Source of the DNA: a bacterium UBP3_UBA6266
GTDB lineage: Bacteria; Auribacterota; UBA6266
Length of the DNA: 24,406 nucleotides
Direction: 5' to 3'
Assembly (NCBI GenBank): GCA_002440765.1
Contig: DJVC01000107.1
Span: 1 to 24,406, forward strand
Of this stretch, positions 24,310-24,406 are shown in pieces. A model generated the notes under the pieces. The model was not told the DNA's origin and made no database searches. It worked only from the letters and a program-made list of their open reading frames with translations. Position 1 is the stretch's first letter; each line of letters begins with the position of its first letter. Position numbers and translations under genes: made by a program.

Positions 24310-24406
24310 TTTATCTTCCCTCCCATACAATAGCAACCTTTATTTGTGCTGTTATATTTAAATTTTTGTTTTTCAGTAGGGTATGTTCTATACTATATTG
24401 ACTTTA

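Noticed and set aside
18594..24336. Archaeal gene cluster acquired as a genomic island by the bacterium
   Set aside because: Not excluded, but there is no integrase, attachment repeat or tRNA, and the genes are conserved housekeeping genes in ancestral order, which favours a contig join.

Overview
The window looks like two different genomes joined end to end. Positions 1 to about 18,550 are bacterial: Shine-Dalgarno leaders, a sigma70-type promoter, a hairpin terminator, and core bacterial genes (mfd, gatCAB, accD, folC, rsmA, pdxA, two SurA/PrsA-like foldases). The exported SurA-type foldases point to a Gram-negative cell with an outer membrane. Repeat-bearing spacers, moderate GC and a tandem nucleoside diphosphate kinase would suit a candidate phylum such as Omnitrophota, but that placement is a guess. 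From about 18,550 to the end the DNA is visibly more AT-rich. One 60-base line I counted by hand gave about 30% G+C at 18,661, against about 50% at 16,861. There the genes are archaeal: a HerA/DUF87 ATPase, a long-form archaeal FKBP, Spt5, Sec61-gamma/SecE and FtsZ1, with TATA boxes and T-tract ends. The ftsZ-secE-spt5 order is the usual archaeal one. The simplest reading is a chimeric metagenomic contig; a real transfer is possible but less likely.

Bacterial layout. The left edge (1-284) holds two 30-bp direct repeats in an open frame. A CPA2-type cation/proton antiporter (minus) diverges from a Ppx/GppA phosphatase (plus). Everything from 3216 to 18,545 is then on the minus strand. In transcription order: a DUF5679 zinc ribbon with its own hairpin terminator; a double-domain NDK, an aspartate-type aminotransferase and mfd, overlapping one another; then a long run of parvulin foldase, surA-like foldase, pdxA, rsmA, gatC, gatA, gatB, accD and folC. 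The surA-pdxA-rsmA order matches that of enterobacteria. Related palindromic elements sit on both sides of gatB. mfd is broken by one in-frame TAA inside its UvrB-like module, with the frame intact on both sides.

Archaeal layout. A DUF87 ATPase, a 52-residue acidic protein and the FKBP chaperone run on the plus strand. They converge on spt5, secE and ftsZ on the minus strand. The convergence zone holds tandem 18-bp T-rich (minus-strand) repeats that may act as terminators.

I found no rRNA, tRNA, CRISPR array, integrase or transposase. The observations most worth checking are the bacterial/archaeal junction, the mfd stop codon, the element pair around gatB, and the half-dead tandem NDK.
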